The notes: generated by a model not told the origin, from the letters alone. A stretch of DNA of 64,000 nt from Mastigamoeba balamuthi (GCA_902651635.1 CACRSC010001923.1:680252-744251); one strand, 5' to 3'; counted from the first letter of the stretch, positions 1-11,545 are shown. Numbers and translations are program-made.

Positions 1-1127
1 GTGACGCCTATGGACAGCACAGTCGTTGCCCAGATTCTCATAGTGACAAGGCACAGCAGCTCGGACCCTTTGTGTCGCGTTAAAAAGAAGTGATTGCGTC
101 GGTGGGGTTTCACTCTTTAAAAGTGAGTCACAGCCGACGTTGCATCTCACGTACTCTAAGCTGCAGTTTTGATTCGTGATCCAAATTTAACCCCAATATT
201 GGACGGCTATACTGGTTTTCTGGACAAAAACGGTCACTGTTCCACACGTTAATGTGCATTTGGTAATGTGCCGAGTAGTGTGATGCGGCTGGAAGATCTG
301 TGCAAGAGTGCGGTCAGCTGGCCGCCAATCTCCTCGCCAGCAGCTCAGAGAAAAGAAACTGTAGAGCTACGGGAAAATGAAGAAGAACCAAAAGAAGAAC
401 TATGTGAAGAATCAGTGGCGTCTTTTTTGAATTTTACCTCACCAACTTAGGAATGCTACAAATAATTCACTCCTCGTTTTCCTTATCTTTGCTTAATGTG
501 GTAATGACAGGATGACCAAGCATTGTTTTCTATACTATCTTGAGTTGATGCAGCTACTTTCACTTCTTGCCAGAATCCGCGCCCAGAGAGCGGTGATAGG
601 TAAACTTGTTCGCGCAGTGCCGCAGCAACGTTTTCAGAGAGCTTGCAGGACAACCGTATGTAATAACGAGCGGAGCGCCTGCCTCGACTTATGCAACGGG
701 GTAGACGCAGCCCGATAATCAGAGGTTCCAGGTCTCACCCACATCGAGGCGCAATGCCGCATGTCCTCAATTTGATGTGTTCTTGTTGTTCTGGGAGACC
801 AATACAGTCGAGGTGATTTTCCCCATGCATTTTTTCCCATCGTACACCGACGTTTTTGGCGGAATCTTGGACCTTCCTGCGCGAGTCCAAGGACCCCGTC
901 CAGCACAAAGGAAATCGTGCTCTGGTGGCACTGCCCACACCCCGTTTTCAGCTTCGCGAATAACATGAGGATGCTGGTGAAGCCGCCTCTGTGGTAGACC
1001 GGTAGGTCAAAATGCCGTACTCTCCGAACAACGCACTCCGGTAGTGTATTCACCAAGCCTCTCGCGGGAGACCCAAACCCAATAAGGAAGTGCAGATTGC
1101 TGTACTGACTTGCCCAGTGCAGGCTCC
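1..1127. other. Intergenic sequence, no gene recognised
   Basis: Only short open frames without recognisable domains are visible on either strand. The right part is the 3' flank of the FkbM-type gene, which ends at 1128. I see no tRNA, transposon end or repeat here. Confidence 0.5.
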
Positions 1128-2269
1128 CTAGGCCGCGCAGGTGGGGCTGCCCGGGGGCGCCCATCCGGGGAGCGCCAGCTCGATGTCCGCGAGGCCCGAC
1201 GACGCGATTCCGATGCTCGAGAGCCACTCGGCGATCTGCGATGCGCTCTGGGGCTCGAGGGGCGTCGCCACCTCCGCCTCCATGCGGCGCGTCCGGTACC
1301 CGAGGCCCTGCAGCGCGTGCAGCGTCTCGGCCACCGAGCAGCCCGCCCTCCTCGAGTCCCCCGGGGTCACCTCGAGGAGCACCAGCGGCGGCCTGGTGTC
1401 GCGCATGAACCGCTCGGCGCCACGGAAGAAGCGCGGCTCGTAGCCCTCGATGTCAGCCTTGAGGAACAGCCCGGGCAGCTCGCAGAGCTCGCGCGGCAGC
1501 GTAGCCAGCACCGCGTCCAGCGTCACGAGCTCCACGCCGTCCTCGACGCTGCGCGGGGCGACCACGTGCGAGCCGCCCCTGTTGGCGTCGTTGACTGCGA
1601 GCTGCGCGCGTGCGGGGGCGTCGGAGAGGCCGTTGGCCCAGAGGTGCACGAGGGGCGCCAGGCCGTTGAGCAGGACGCTGCGCCAGAGCAGCTCGGCCGT
1701 CGTGGCGCTCGCCTCGAACGCCAGCACGTGGTGGCCCTCGGCCGCGGCCGCCAGCGTGTAGAGACCGATGTTGGCGCCCACGTCGACGACGAGCCCGCGG
1801 CCTCCTGCTGCCCGCAGGTGCCGCAGCATCGTGTCGATGCCGTGGGCCTCCCACATGCCGCCCCCGATGACAGAGGCGCTCACGAAGACGTCCTTGTCGG
1901 CCGCGTACACGCATGCGTGCAGACCCCCCAGCTGCTCGGGACCGTCAGCGATGAGGCTGCGAGCAGCGGGAGATGAGGAAGTCGCACGGGCTGGACCGTG
2001 GCGTATACCCACGGGGCGCAGAAGGCCTGGAAGGCGGCGAGCGGGTCGCCCCTACGCGGGACGGCTGCCAGCTGCGAGGCGTTGGCCGTTTTGGGCCGCA
2101 GAACGGGGGTGTGGCCAGTGTCGCGTGTCCCGTTGCACGCAAGCGCGAAAGCCAGGGGCGCCGAGGGGACGGGGGCAGGGGCCATCCTGCCGCGGAGGAA
2201 GGCCACGGCAGCCACGGCGAGGTTTGCGGCTGCGAAGAGCGCAAGCAGAATGCGCCACGAGGACCTCAT
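1128..2269 (-). CDS. FkbM-family SAM-dependent methyltransferase with N-terminal membrane anchor
   Basis: Two exons, 2269-2013 and 1956-1128, joined by a 56-nt GTGGGT...CAG intron, give 361 aa. Residues 5-27 are hydrophobic (LLALFAAANLAVAAVAF) and look like a signal anchor, so a Golgi or ER lumenal location is inferred. The catalytic half carries the SAM-binding motif VDVGANIGLYTL followed by an acidic strand end (VLAFEA), and later LKADIEGYE, typical of the FkbM family, which methylates sugars or other small substrates; the substrate here is unknown. The start is chosen at the ATG directly before the anchor. The broken paralogue at 47875-48465 conserves the same start and intron position, which supports the model. 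Without splicing the second exon would need a GTG start and would lose the anchor. Confidence 0.8.
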
Positions 2270-3240
2270 CGGGTCGCGCACAACAGGGCAACAAACGAGT
2301 GTGAGCTCTAATGGCACTGCGGTAGTGAATCCGTGCGCTGCTGGTGGGCACGGCTTTGAACAACGGCCTTTCCCGTTCAGAGAGTGTTATTCGATGACTT
2401 GTGCCACAGTGACCAATCAGGCCAAAGGAACCGACGGGACTGCGGAAATTTAGGGGGCGGGGCCAAGCCCGAGCTTCGAGCATTACGCGAACCCGAAGCC
2501 TACTGAGAGGTTCATCTCGGGCCCTGGACCCGAAGTGTCACGGGCGGTTCTTCTTATGTGGCCCTAACCTGTTCTGGTCGTTTTTTCACAAATGCGCAGC
2601 GGCCGGTGGACATTCAGCACAAAATCCAGGTGTCAACCGACTCTCAGCCATCTGTAGAATGGCAGTATATCTCCATTCAGTGTACGGGCATGTCTACTGT
2701 CCAGTGTACTGATGTTAATTAGCATGTTTATGTGTGACAAACATCCGCCAGCAAAGACTGCACACTGATGTTGAAGAAACAACTTCATTGGCTGATTTGG
2801 TCCCAATCCACAATGACGCAAGGCATTCACAGTACTTTCCAGATGCAGACCATATCTGCCCCACAAGAGATCACAGTGCTGTGTCATTGGACCGGCAGAA
2901 GTGCACAGGGACCCCTATCTCCTGAACAGATTGTGGTTAGCAAATTAAGGATACAATTGGAGGACCAAAGAGATCGCAATCTGCATGCAGTTTGTGACAG
3001 GGTCGACCTCGCAATCACTCATTATAAGCAACTATTCTGAATATTCGTCATTTAAACCGCCACTGCTTTGCAGTCTACGGCAATGAGATCAGCAGGGATC
3101 CCTTTGCAAGGGATACCAGAGAGTATCTGCTGAGTTCCATTTGGCGCCAATTAGCACACGACGTCATGCCGGAGCCAATGAGAAGTGTTTTCCATGGTCA
3201 CTGCTGGGCACTACTATTTTTGGGTGCGGGAATTGACATT
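2270..3240. other. Intergenic sequence, no gene recognised
   Basis: About 970 bp upstream of the FkbM-type gene. Only short frames without domain motifs occur. The composition is less GC-rich than the flanking genes. The right end probably holds sequence downstream of the tetraspanin pair. Confidence 0.4.
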
Positions 3241-3339
3241 TAAATCTGGCGTGCTATCTCTTCAGTACTCATAAAATGTGCCCAGCAGCAGGACCAGGTC
3301 AGCAACCACGCACCACCAAGCACCAAGAACGCCGAGGAG

Positions 3340-3700
3340 GCTGGCAGATGTGCGCCGATGGGGCAGGAGGGGCAGCAGTGGGGCTGAGTTGGATCGAGTG
3401 CTGTTGCCCGGTGGCAGCACCCCACGGAGGGTGCTCCCGGGCCCCAGGCGCTCTCCTCAGCCCCAGCCGCCACCCCTCGACATGCTACGGGTGCATCACT
3501 GCACGTGCATCCAGAACCAAGGGCGTCAACAGTCAGCTGAGGTGGGCCGATGGGGCAGGGGGCATGGTGGCAGAGTGGCTGAGTTGGATCGAGTGCTGTT
3601 GCCCGGTTGCAGCGCCCCACAGGAGGTGCTCCCAGGCCCCAGGCGCTCTCCTCAGCCCCCAGCCACCACTCCCTTGCATGCCACAGGCATATCCTCGGAG
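3340..3700. repeat. Tandem duplication of a ~200-bp GC-rich unit
   Basis: Two diverged copies, about 3345-3490 and 3545-3690, share the order CGATGGGGCAG, GCTGAGTTGGATCGAGTGC, then GGCCCCAGGCGCTCTCCTC. They are offset by about 198 bp. A (CA)-rich stretch follows at about 3825-3850. No coding capacity is recognised in the unit. Confidence 0.75.
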
Positions 3701-3985
3701 GGCTGTCCAGACGACATCGGTCTTGGGTGTTGTACATGTACAGCACACACACAAACGCCACCACACCACACAACAACACACAACATGCAACAGCACTCAC
3801 CACGTGTATGTAAAGACACACGCATTCACACGCACACACACACACACCACACCACACCAACAGAACACCAGAATAAACGGCATCTCTGTTTCACCATCTG
3901 TGTGTCTGCGCGGTGTTCTCCTTGAGCAATCGCAGGGCGAGCTCGCTGAACGACGCCCGAGGGCACCCCACGTTCACGAGGGGGG

Positions 3986-5031
3986 TCAGAGGTCGTTGAG
4001 AGGGCCGGGGGCAATGGTGATGAGGTCCTCGCCCTCGACCCCCGCGTTCCTGCGGGCCGCGAGCTCCCTGTGCGCCTGCGCCACGCGCAGGTACAGCAGG
4101 GCTGTGGACAGCGCACCCAGGGCCTCGATCAGCGAGAGCACGATGCCGAACCCCACAGAGGCCTTGAGGATCTGCGCGAGGGAAGAGGGACTGTGAGAAG
4201 AAGAGCGAGGAGAACAGCGGTGGGCCGCACGTGCCTCTCGGACCCTCTGTGTCACACGTGCGCTGCAGCCCCTGAGCGCTGTCGTGTTCGAGACTGTTGG
4301 GCAGGGCAAGCCTGGCCTGTCGTGGGGCCCGTGGAACCCACAGCACTTGGACTGTGAGCACACGGAGCAGAATCAGCTGATTTCAGGTGGGAAATCTAGA
4401 TTCAGGAATCTGCACCCGATTCTGGATTCTCTGTATGGTCACGTTGCGCAGGTGCGACCAGCGCTGGGACGCCGACTCCTCGATGCCCGACAGGTGCGAC
4501 GCTGTCGACGAGGTGATGAACACCTGCGCCACCAGCGCCACGGTGAGCACCACAGCGGTCAGCACCAGCAGCGGCCTCCTGATTTCCCCCCCGCGAGATA
4601 TCAATATCTGGAATCGAATCCACTGCCTAATTGGGTATGTGATACGCACTTGAGCAGGAACGCGCTGGCAGCGCTCAGCAGGGACACGGCGACCCCCACG
4701 AGGGCGAGGCCGATGCTCGTACCAGAGCTCCAGCGGGCGTGGTGGCCGCCCGGGGTCTGGGAGGCCCTGTAGTACGCCGCAGACGCCACACCCACGTAGG
4801 CGAAGCACAGCAGCTGGCGCAGGCAGATACAGGAGATATGAGAACGCTAAATCTGGAAAGGGAATCTGGGAATATCCAGTGCCCATCCGAAAATCCGAAA
4901 TCTTCGGGTTGGAGCGATGGGCTGCGCACGCAGACAATGCTGGCCCCGATGATGAAACTCCACTGCGTGACGGCCGTGCAGGTGCCGAGCCTCTGCTGCA
5001 GGTCTGAGCGGCTCACACGGCGCTGCGCCAT
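3986..5031 (-). CDS. Tetraspanin (copy 1)
   Basis: Five exons (5031-4930, 4813-4650, 4578-4416, 4351-4256, 4171-3986) keep frame and give 236 aa, the usual tetraspanin size. Four hydrophobic segments lie at about residues 20-35, 45-85, 90-110 and 180-200. The large loop between TM3 and TM4 starts with the family signature CCG (SKCCGFHGP) and has further cysteines in GLPC and RGC. Family knowledge: tetraspanins organise membrane protein domains at the cell surface. Exon phases and domain order match the second copy directly upstream, so this is a tandem duplication. Donors are GTGCGC, GTGCGT, GTGCAG and GTGACA. The start is the ATG before RVSRSDL. Confidence 0.85.
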
Positions 5032-5196
5032 TTGTTCGACGCAGTAACGGACTCGTAAAGGAAAGAATCAACCAGAATAAATCTACTCTCGGGGAATCTG
5101 TCCAGAGAATATCGGTCCTTTGGCGTCACTGTAGAAAAGGAGAACTGTCGAAGAAAGAGAGGGACTGAGGCAACCACTCAGAGGTGCGTCGGGTCG

Positions 5197-6138
5197 TCAG
5201 CTGAGTGGGATGAGATTCTGCTTCTCGACGTCCCTGTAGGCCCGGAACAGCTGCAAGCTGAGCAGCGCAGCCACCACGACGCCCACAACCTCGACGGCCA
5301 CGAGAGCACTGCCGTAGCCCACTGCCACCCTGAGTTGCTATCCGTGCGCTGTGAGACCACGCAAGCTTGGCGCTCTCGGCCAGGGCCACCGGATGCGCAC
5401 CCGCTCGACGCTTCTGGCCAACAGAGATCTGCAGCCCCTCGGCCTGACCCACCATTCATAGGGGCAGGGCAGCTCCGGCCTGTCCTCTGGCCTTTCGAAC
5501 CCGCAGCACCTCTGGGCCAGAGAGACAGCACAATTAGAGGGCAGGCGCCGACGAGGGTGGAGGCCGTACCGCAGACCGTTGGATGGCCCTGCGAGTGTTG
5601 TTGGAGATCTGAGACCAGGCCTGCGAGGCGACCCCCACGCGGTCCGACAGCTGCGACGACTGGTACCCCATGATGCAGACCTGCGCCACGAGGGCAGCCA
5701 GGAGCATGCCTGTTGTCATCACCATCAGGGGCCTCCTGCGCAGCCCGAGGACACGAGCAGAGGAGGAGACTCTGTGAGGCAGAAGAGAGGCAGCCCAGAG
5801 AGAGAGAAGTCGAGAGAGGTCACCTGAAGAAGAAGGCACTGGCAGCGCTGAGCAGAGACGCGACGATGGAGACAGCCCAGACGAGATTGCTCGCTCTCGC
5901 GACGTGAAGCGCGCCATAGCCCCTTCTTTTGGAGTCCGCGTAGGCCGAGGCCTCGGTGACGTAGTATGCGACGCTGAGCAGCTGCAGGGAACGTCAGCGG
6001 AAGTAACCGGCTTGTTGTTGGGGGTTGATGAGTGCTCACACAGACAATGCATGCCCCGAGGATGAATCCCCACTGTGCGACTGCAGTGCAGGTGCCCAGC
6101 TTCTTCCTGGCCTCCTGGTAGGTCACCGTGCGCGGCAT
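5197..6138 (-). CDS. Tetraspanin (copy 2)
   Basis: Five exons (6138-6040, 5981-5824, 5735-5570, 5511-5390, 5329-5197) give 225 aa. The loop begins RCCGFERPEDRPELPC and continues to RGC, the CCG/C/GC cysteine pattern of tetraspanins. Four membrane segments are visible, the last in the final exon (VAVGYGSALVAVEVVG). The first three introns fall at the same places and phases as in copy 1, and exon 1 is clearly related (LGTCTAVAQWGFILGACIVC against LGTCTAVTQWSFIIGASIVC). The last intron (donor GTGGCC) is placed by frame only and is the least certain junction. Confidence 0.83.
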
Positions 6139-6727
6139 CTGAGGGAGAGACAGCCACGACGAGATGCACAGCACCGGCGCAGGCAGTGTGAAACCCAAGT
6201 GGGGCACAAAAGAGCCAAACCGCACGGTATCACTCAAGGCTTGCGCCCCGCTGTGGCTTGATGCTGTGTTGCTGCTCGTCTCCAGCCCGGCAATCCCTTT
6301 GGGGGCAGCGGGTGAGTTGTTTCAAGAAACAGACGAAGAGAGCAAAGATAGACTCTTTGTTTGACCGTTGCTGATTCACGGTATCCACGTCACCGGCGAT
6401 AGAATCACAGCTCAGCTGAGACGCCGGTGTCAATCTGCCTTCGTCATGCTGTAGGCAGCGCGCGTGCTCCTACGGATACTCTATTTCTGGTACAGAGGAA
6501 CAGAACAGTTGCCTGCGGACACCATATGCGTTCTCGCAGATCGAGCGAAGTCTGGTAGTGCTGAGAGCACCAGCGGAAGCACTCAACTACAGGGCACAGC
6601 TGTTCTACAGGGTTTGCTGGCGGGACGAGAGGACACACAGAAACGTCCGAGAGGACCTCGTCGTGCGCGCTAATAACAAAGGGAACTGTGTTGTGTTGCA
6701 CGGGCCGTGCGGTAGTTGGTGCCGCGG
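6139..6727. other. Intergenic, upstream of tetraspanin 2
   Basis: About 590 bp between the tetraspanin 2 start and the 3' end of the WWE gene, both on the minus strand. It should hold the tetraspanin promoter and the WWE-gene 3' flank. No conserved motif is recognised. Confidence 0.4.
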
Positions 6728-7314
6728 TTACACGCAGCACGTGGGTGGCGCCGAGCTCTGCCAGGGGCTCGACGTGGAGCCCTCGTCCGTCGACGTTATC
6801 GTGACGCCCATCCAGCTCGTCGTCGTCTTGCGGACCCTCAGCCGCAGCCACATCCACCTCCTGCTCTCCTGCAGCCCCCCGAGGGCGTCAGAGGCCCACG
6901 CACAAGGCGAGGCGAGGGCGAAGGGCAGAGAAGGGGCGGCACAGTGTTGATGATGCCGTTGTTGACGACGCCGCAGCAGAGCAGCGGGAGCCCGAGGCAG
7001 AGCAGCACGATCGAGTCGAGCAGGACGCCCATGACGACGACGGCGGCGACGAGCGCGGGCACGACGGTGACGTCGAGCAGCGGCAGCAGCGGCAGCGTCG
7101 CGTAGTGCAGCCAGCGGGCCGTCTGGTCGTCCGTGTCGGGCGCGTACCAGGGGGCGATCAGCAGCGCGTTGACCGACCACGACCAGAGGTACGTCGCCAC
7201 CATCGGCACCCCCAGGAACCGCGACATCAGCAGGCTCGTCTCCGAGTACGTCTCGTTGTTGATCGCCAGGCAGTCGGCCTCTGGCTCGCGCACGGGCCGC
7301 TCCCACTCGACCCC

Positions 7315-7345
<31 letters not shown>

Positions 7346-8300
7346 CCCTGTCCTTCTGGCGCTGCCTGAGCGTCCTTGGACATCTGGGCGACGCAGGGGA
7401 CACTGGCCACCGCGGTCGCTGGCGCTGGCTCCTGGGCGAACCTGTCCCTGGGGTCCAGCAGCCCCGCGTCGCTGCCGCTCGGCTCCGGGCGGCCTTCTGG
7501 CGTGCTCTCAGCAGCGGCAGCGGCTGCAGGGCTCGGGGGCAGCGGCGTCGTGGGCTCGGGGCCCGGGGCCACGCGGCGGACTGCGCGCTGCCTGGTGGGG
7601 TCGTTGATACGGAACTGCACGAGCGACTCGAGGCTGACCACGTAGACCTCGTTGAGCTGCACCTGCTGCCGGCCCTCCTGCGTGGCGTAGGCGCGGTCGG
7701 GGACCGTTGGTGAGCACCGCTGCGTGTGTGCGTGTGTGTGCGCCTCTGCCAACGGAAAGCCGCCCCTGCTGCTGCTGCTGGTGTTGCTGCTGGCAGGCAA
7801 AGGGAAAACGGCACCCTCCCATTGGGGCGGACGTGGGAGGGAGCCGAGGGGGCCCAGAGCAGAACGTTCCACGGAAGGAGTATTGTCAGCGGCAGTGCAG
7901 TGCACCCGCAGTGCTATTTCCGGGGTCGTGTTCTTCGCAGCCCACCCGCAGCGACCAACGGACACCCGCAGGTCCACCGAGCCCACCATCCCCTGCCCTC
8001 TCTCACACCCGACAGAGCCTCCACGCACCCCACCACCCCCCGTATTGCGTGTGTGCAGGGCGCCCCAGTCGTTGATTGGTGGCTGTGGTCCGTGCTGATG
8101 GGGACTGTGGGGACTGTGGGGGAGGCTGTGGGCTGTGGCTGTGTTGGGGGCACCTGGTACGCTGCCTCGAGCCTGGAGGCGTCGCCCGGGCCGTAGGGCG
8201 TCCACTCGGCGTCGCCGCACCACAGCCAGAGCGCCGCGGGGGCGACGGGGCGCTCCGGGGCCGCTGGGTCGGGTTCAGTGCGGTGTTGAGCTGCGCACAT
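6728..8300 (-). CDS. WWE-domain multi-pass membrane protein
   Basis: Three exons (8300-8154, 7677-6943, 6868-6728) with donors GTGCCC and GTGCCG give 340 aa. Exon 1 plus the start of exon 2 forms a WWE-type domain: LWLWCGDAEWTPYGP, then DASRLEAAYQ, then VQLNEVYVVSLESLVQFR and a basic end (RQRAVRR). WWE domains bind poly- or iso-ADP-ribose or serve as protein interaction modules in ubiquitin and ADP-ribosylation pathways. A proline/alanine-rich linker and a run of nine glutamines follow. The second half holds three or four hydrophobic segments (for example VVPALVAAVVVMGVLL) and a short Trp/Arg-rich tail. No RING, PARP or DDHD domain is visible, so the function is open. The gene is divergent from the WASP-like gene. 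Confidence 0.7.
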
Positions 8301-8729
8301 GTGTCAGAGAGAGATAGATACAACTCCCACCCGCAGGATTCCCCGAGGGTTTCGGTGAAAATATCCCCTGGATTTTTGTTCTCAAACTGAAACCGGTCGT
8401 GGATCGCCGGTGGCGTGGCAGAGTGAGGGAAAACTCAGGAATGCGAGTTGAGCCCAATCCGAGCCTTGTGGCAGATGCCAGACTCGTCGCCAGATTCTTG
8501 GGCGCTGAATCCGAAGATAAAGTGACGGACTGGCCTGAGCCCCTTGTCGTGGTGAGGCAAGCGCCCGCCAGCCTCCAATCCTGCCCTGTCCGCCAGTGCC
8601 CCCTCGGTGAGTCCGCGAGAAATCTGTCAGTATCTGTAGTATCTCCAGTATCTGTCAGTATCTGCAGTATCTCCGCGGATTCCCCCTTTCAAAAACATCC
8701 AGTCGCTCGCTGCTGAGTCTTTTCGCCCG
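8301..8729. promoter_or_regulatory. Shared intergenic region between divergent WWE and WASP-like genes
   Basis: A 429-bp gap separates the WWE start (minus) from the CRIB-protein start (plus), so both promoters must lie here or overlap. It holds a short degenerate tandem repeat of CAGTATCTG(T/C) units at about 8625-8675. No TATA box is obvious. Confidence 0.45.
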
Positions 8730-10962
8730 ATGTTCAGGCGCAAAACCGACGACGGCACGGACAGCCCCGCTCCAGCGGGCTCTCCCGGGCGCCCGGACGA
8801 CGGCCACGTGGTCTCGTGCCCGACGCAGGTGGTCCACGAGGGCCACCTGGGCTTTGGCTGCTCCGGGGGCCTCGAGGCCCGCAATTTGCCTTCGCAGTGG
8901 CAGTCGCTCCTGCGGGCCCTCGACCGCCTCCTCCGCGACCTCCGCATGCGCGGCCTCACCCGCAAGGAGTCCGAGTTCCTCTTCCGCGTCGTCAGCTCCA
9001 CCGTGCGCTGGCTCGCGCCCCGTTTTGTCCGCCTTCCCGGTTTTCTGGGGGGCAGAACCGCGGAGTCGGTTCCGCGTTGCTGTTTTGGGCGGGGAAATTG
9101 TATGCTCTGTTTTTTAATCCGTTTTTCATGCTTTTGGCCCGTTTGGGCCCTGCGCTTTGACGCGCTGGACTGCGCGGGAGGTCGGGTGGGCGCGTCGCGA
9201 GTGGGCAGGGGCCCGGTGCGTGCCGGCGCGCTCTGCCCGCGGCCACGTCGGGCGCACAGTTTTTGCTGTGCAGATTTTGGGTTTTTCCCCTCTTTGGTAT
9301 CTTTTTCACGCACGCGCGAACGCTCTCTCCGGGTGGAGGGAATAGGGGCCAGGGATTCCCTCCCTCCTGCTCTGGTTGTAGACATGCGGCAATGACCAGT
9401 GTCCTTTTTTTGCCTTTTCCACTTAGGTTTTGATTGCTTCTTTGTGCCGCTGGTTTCCCACCGATGGCTGACGGGCTGACTGGCACCGGCACCGGACAGA
9501 TCGACCCCAAGAACCCCAAGGCGATGCCCACGACGCAGCAGCTGATGATCGCCATCTCGGCGGCGAGCAAGCGCGAGTCGGCGCGGCACCCGTCCGGCAC
9601 CACCTCGGGCTCCCCGGTCTCCTCGGGCTCCCCCGCCTCCCCTCTGCTCGACCCCTCGTTCCTCTTCGGCCACCGCCTGCGCCCCTCCTCCGCCACCTGC
9701 GCTCCCCTCTCGCAGCCCGCAAAAGGCACGTGCCCGGCCCTCCGCGGTGCTGTGCTCGTCATGGGGCGCTGCTGACGGTCGTCCGCGGGTGCCCAGAGGT
9801 GCCGCCGACGCTGGGGGAGCACAGGAGCATGCCGAGGGTCAGGGACCTCGAGCACAGGGTCGCCAGGCTGCAGGCCAAGGTCGAGCGCAGGGACGTCAAG
9901 CTGCAGCGCGCCGCCGACGTCAAGGAGGCGCTGGAGCGGTCGCTGGCCATCGTCAAGGCCGAGCTGGCGCAGGCCAAGCTGGAGACGCAGTCGTACCGCT
10001 CCAAGTGCCACCAGCTCCGCCGCGAGCTCGAGCGGCACCGCGCCAGCACCCGCACGCGCTCCCCGCTGCCCGAGAAGGAGCAGCAGCAGCAGCAGCAGCA
10101 GGCGGACGGGGCCCGTGCTGTGCTGCGCCCGCCGTCGGTGCCGCTGCCCGAGAGGGACGGGGGCAGCGCAGCAGCGGGGGCGTCGCCGGAGCCGCGCGAG
10201 GGGAGGCACAGGCACGGCAGCCACAGCCACCACGGCAGCAGGAAGAGCAGCAAGAGCCCGAGGTCCCCGCGGTCGCCCAAGTCGCCCAGGCCGCTCGCCA
10301 AGAGCACCGACGGGCGCGTGGACGGCGAGAGCGACGAGCAGCCGCCGCAGTACTCGCCCGTCGTCCCGATGCGCCTCGACGCGCCGAGCGGCAGCGACTC
10401 GGACGACAAGGAGCGCGAGCGCAGGGCGCAGGCGCAGGTCCGGGCGACGGCCGTACTGCTCGACACGTCGCCGCTGCGGGTCACGTGCAGCTACAGTGCG
10501 CTGCCCGCGCCGCACTTCGGGCCGCCGCCTCCGCCCCCGATGCCCCTGCGCGACGAGGACCCCGCCTACGCCTCGCCCCGCATCGCCGAGCCCGGGCCTG
10601 CGTTCCCCGTGTCGCCCGGCGCCTCGCTGGCGAGCTCCCCGTCGTCTGCTGCGCGCGCCCGCAAGGCCAAGCCGCCGCCGCCCTCGAGCCCCGTGCAGCA
10701 GGGGCGCCAGCAGCAGCAGCAGCAGACGCAGGGGAGGACGCTGGCGGAGCAGATCAGGCAGCCGCCGGCGCTGCGGAGGATGACCCTGACCAAGGAGGAC
10801 CTGATGGCGACGATGGCGGAGCAGCAGGAGGGCAGCGCCAACGCAGACTCGGAGGGCGTCGTCAACGCGCTCGCCAAGATGGTCCTCGATCGCAGAAGTG
10901 CGCTCACCCGCGCTGGCGACGACGACGATGACGACGACGACGAGGCCGAGTCTGACGAGTGA
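8730..10962 (+). CDS. WASP-like actin nucleation promoter: CRIB, coiled coil, polyproline, WH2-central-acidic
   Basis: Exons 8730-9002, 9500-9746 and 9797-10962 give 561 aa. Residues 28-62 form a Cdc42/Rac-binding CRIB/PBD (VSCPTQVVHEGHLGF, then LPSQWQSLL). Exon 3 begins with a strong predicted coiled coil (about 185-257), followed by Gln-, His/Ser- and Pro-rich segments including FGPPPPPPMPL. The end has the WASP output order: WH2 (LAEQIRQPPALRRM), central helix (GVVNALAKMVLDRRSAL) and acidic tail (DDDDDDDDEAESDE). By family knowledge this region delivers actin to Arp2/3. Oddities are the absent WH1 domain, the added coiled coil, and an acidic tail without the tryptophan usual in WASP/WAVE. 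Intron 2 is only 50 nt. An alternative upstream start of exon 2 cannot be excluded. Confidence 0.8.
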
Positions 10963-11114
10963 GAGAGAGAGAGAGAGAGAGCTATGCACCGACTACTGTG
11001 ATGGCTATGTGAGAACAGAAACAAAGTCCGCCAGCGGGTCTTGCTTGTTTCATCATGTGGGCAACCGAGCTACACGGACCCGGCCAGCGGGTGAGTGACG
11101 TCATCCCCCTACAG

Positions 11115-11545
11115 TTGACATCGATGTACTCGCCTCCCATGAGTCACTTCTGCCTGCGGGAGGCTACAACAAGCACTGGGAGAGCTGCGATATGTCCCAG
11201 GACTGCGACCCCACGACGAGGAGCGACGGTAGGCGGCTGTGGTGCATGGAGGGCGACAGGCGCTGCATGACCAAGGAGGACTGCCAGTGGGCCAACCTCA
11301 TCGACCACACCACTAGAGACTGCTCGTACAGAAGGGACACGCTCTACAACCACTGCTACAACGGCCTCCACGATAAAGGTTACGAGGGCGACGTCGACTG
11401 TGGTGGTCGCTGCCCAAAAAGTGTGTTGGGGGCCAGAAGTGCCACTCGATTGATGACTGTGCTACTCGTTGCGATTGGATACATTTCCGCTGTGTGTACG
11501 AGTGGCCGTACCGCAACGAACAACTCAGCCCGAACTGAGGTGGAT
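11115..11545 (+). pseudogene. Broken Cys-rich gene with a DVDCGG-type repeat
   Basis: One frame reads KHWESCDMSQDCDPTTRSDG, then regularly spaced cysteines, then GYEGDVDCGGRC. The motif continues in the next frame (KKCVGGQKCHSIDDCATRC) after an AAAAAG run near 11418. The unit DVDCGG-x-C-x2-C-x4-C-x4-DC-x3-C is a known extracellular Cys-rich repeat found in many protist secreted proteins. The single frame change and the lack of a convincing start or signal peptide suggest a decayed gene. An unrecognised intron or a sequencing error in the homopolymer is the alternative. Confidence 0.55.

Noticed and set aside
8992-10989. 665-codon minus-strand frame opposite the WASP-like gene
   Set aside because: Leu/Arg-rich low-complexity translation, and it overlaps clear CRIB-protein exons with recognised motifs.
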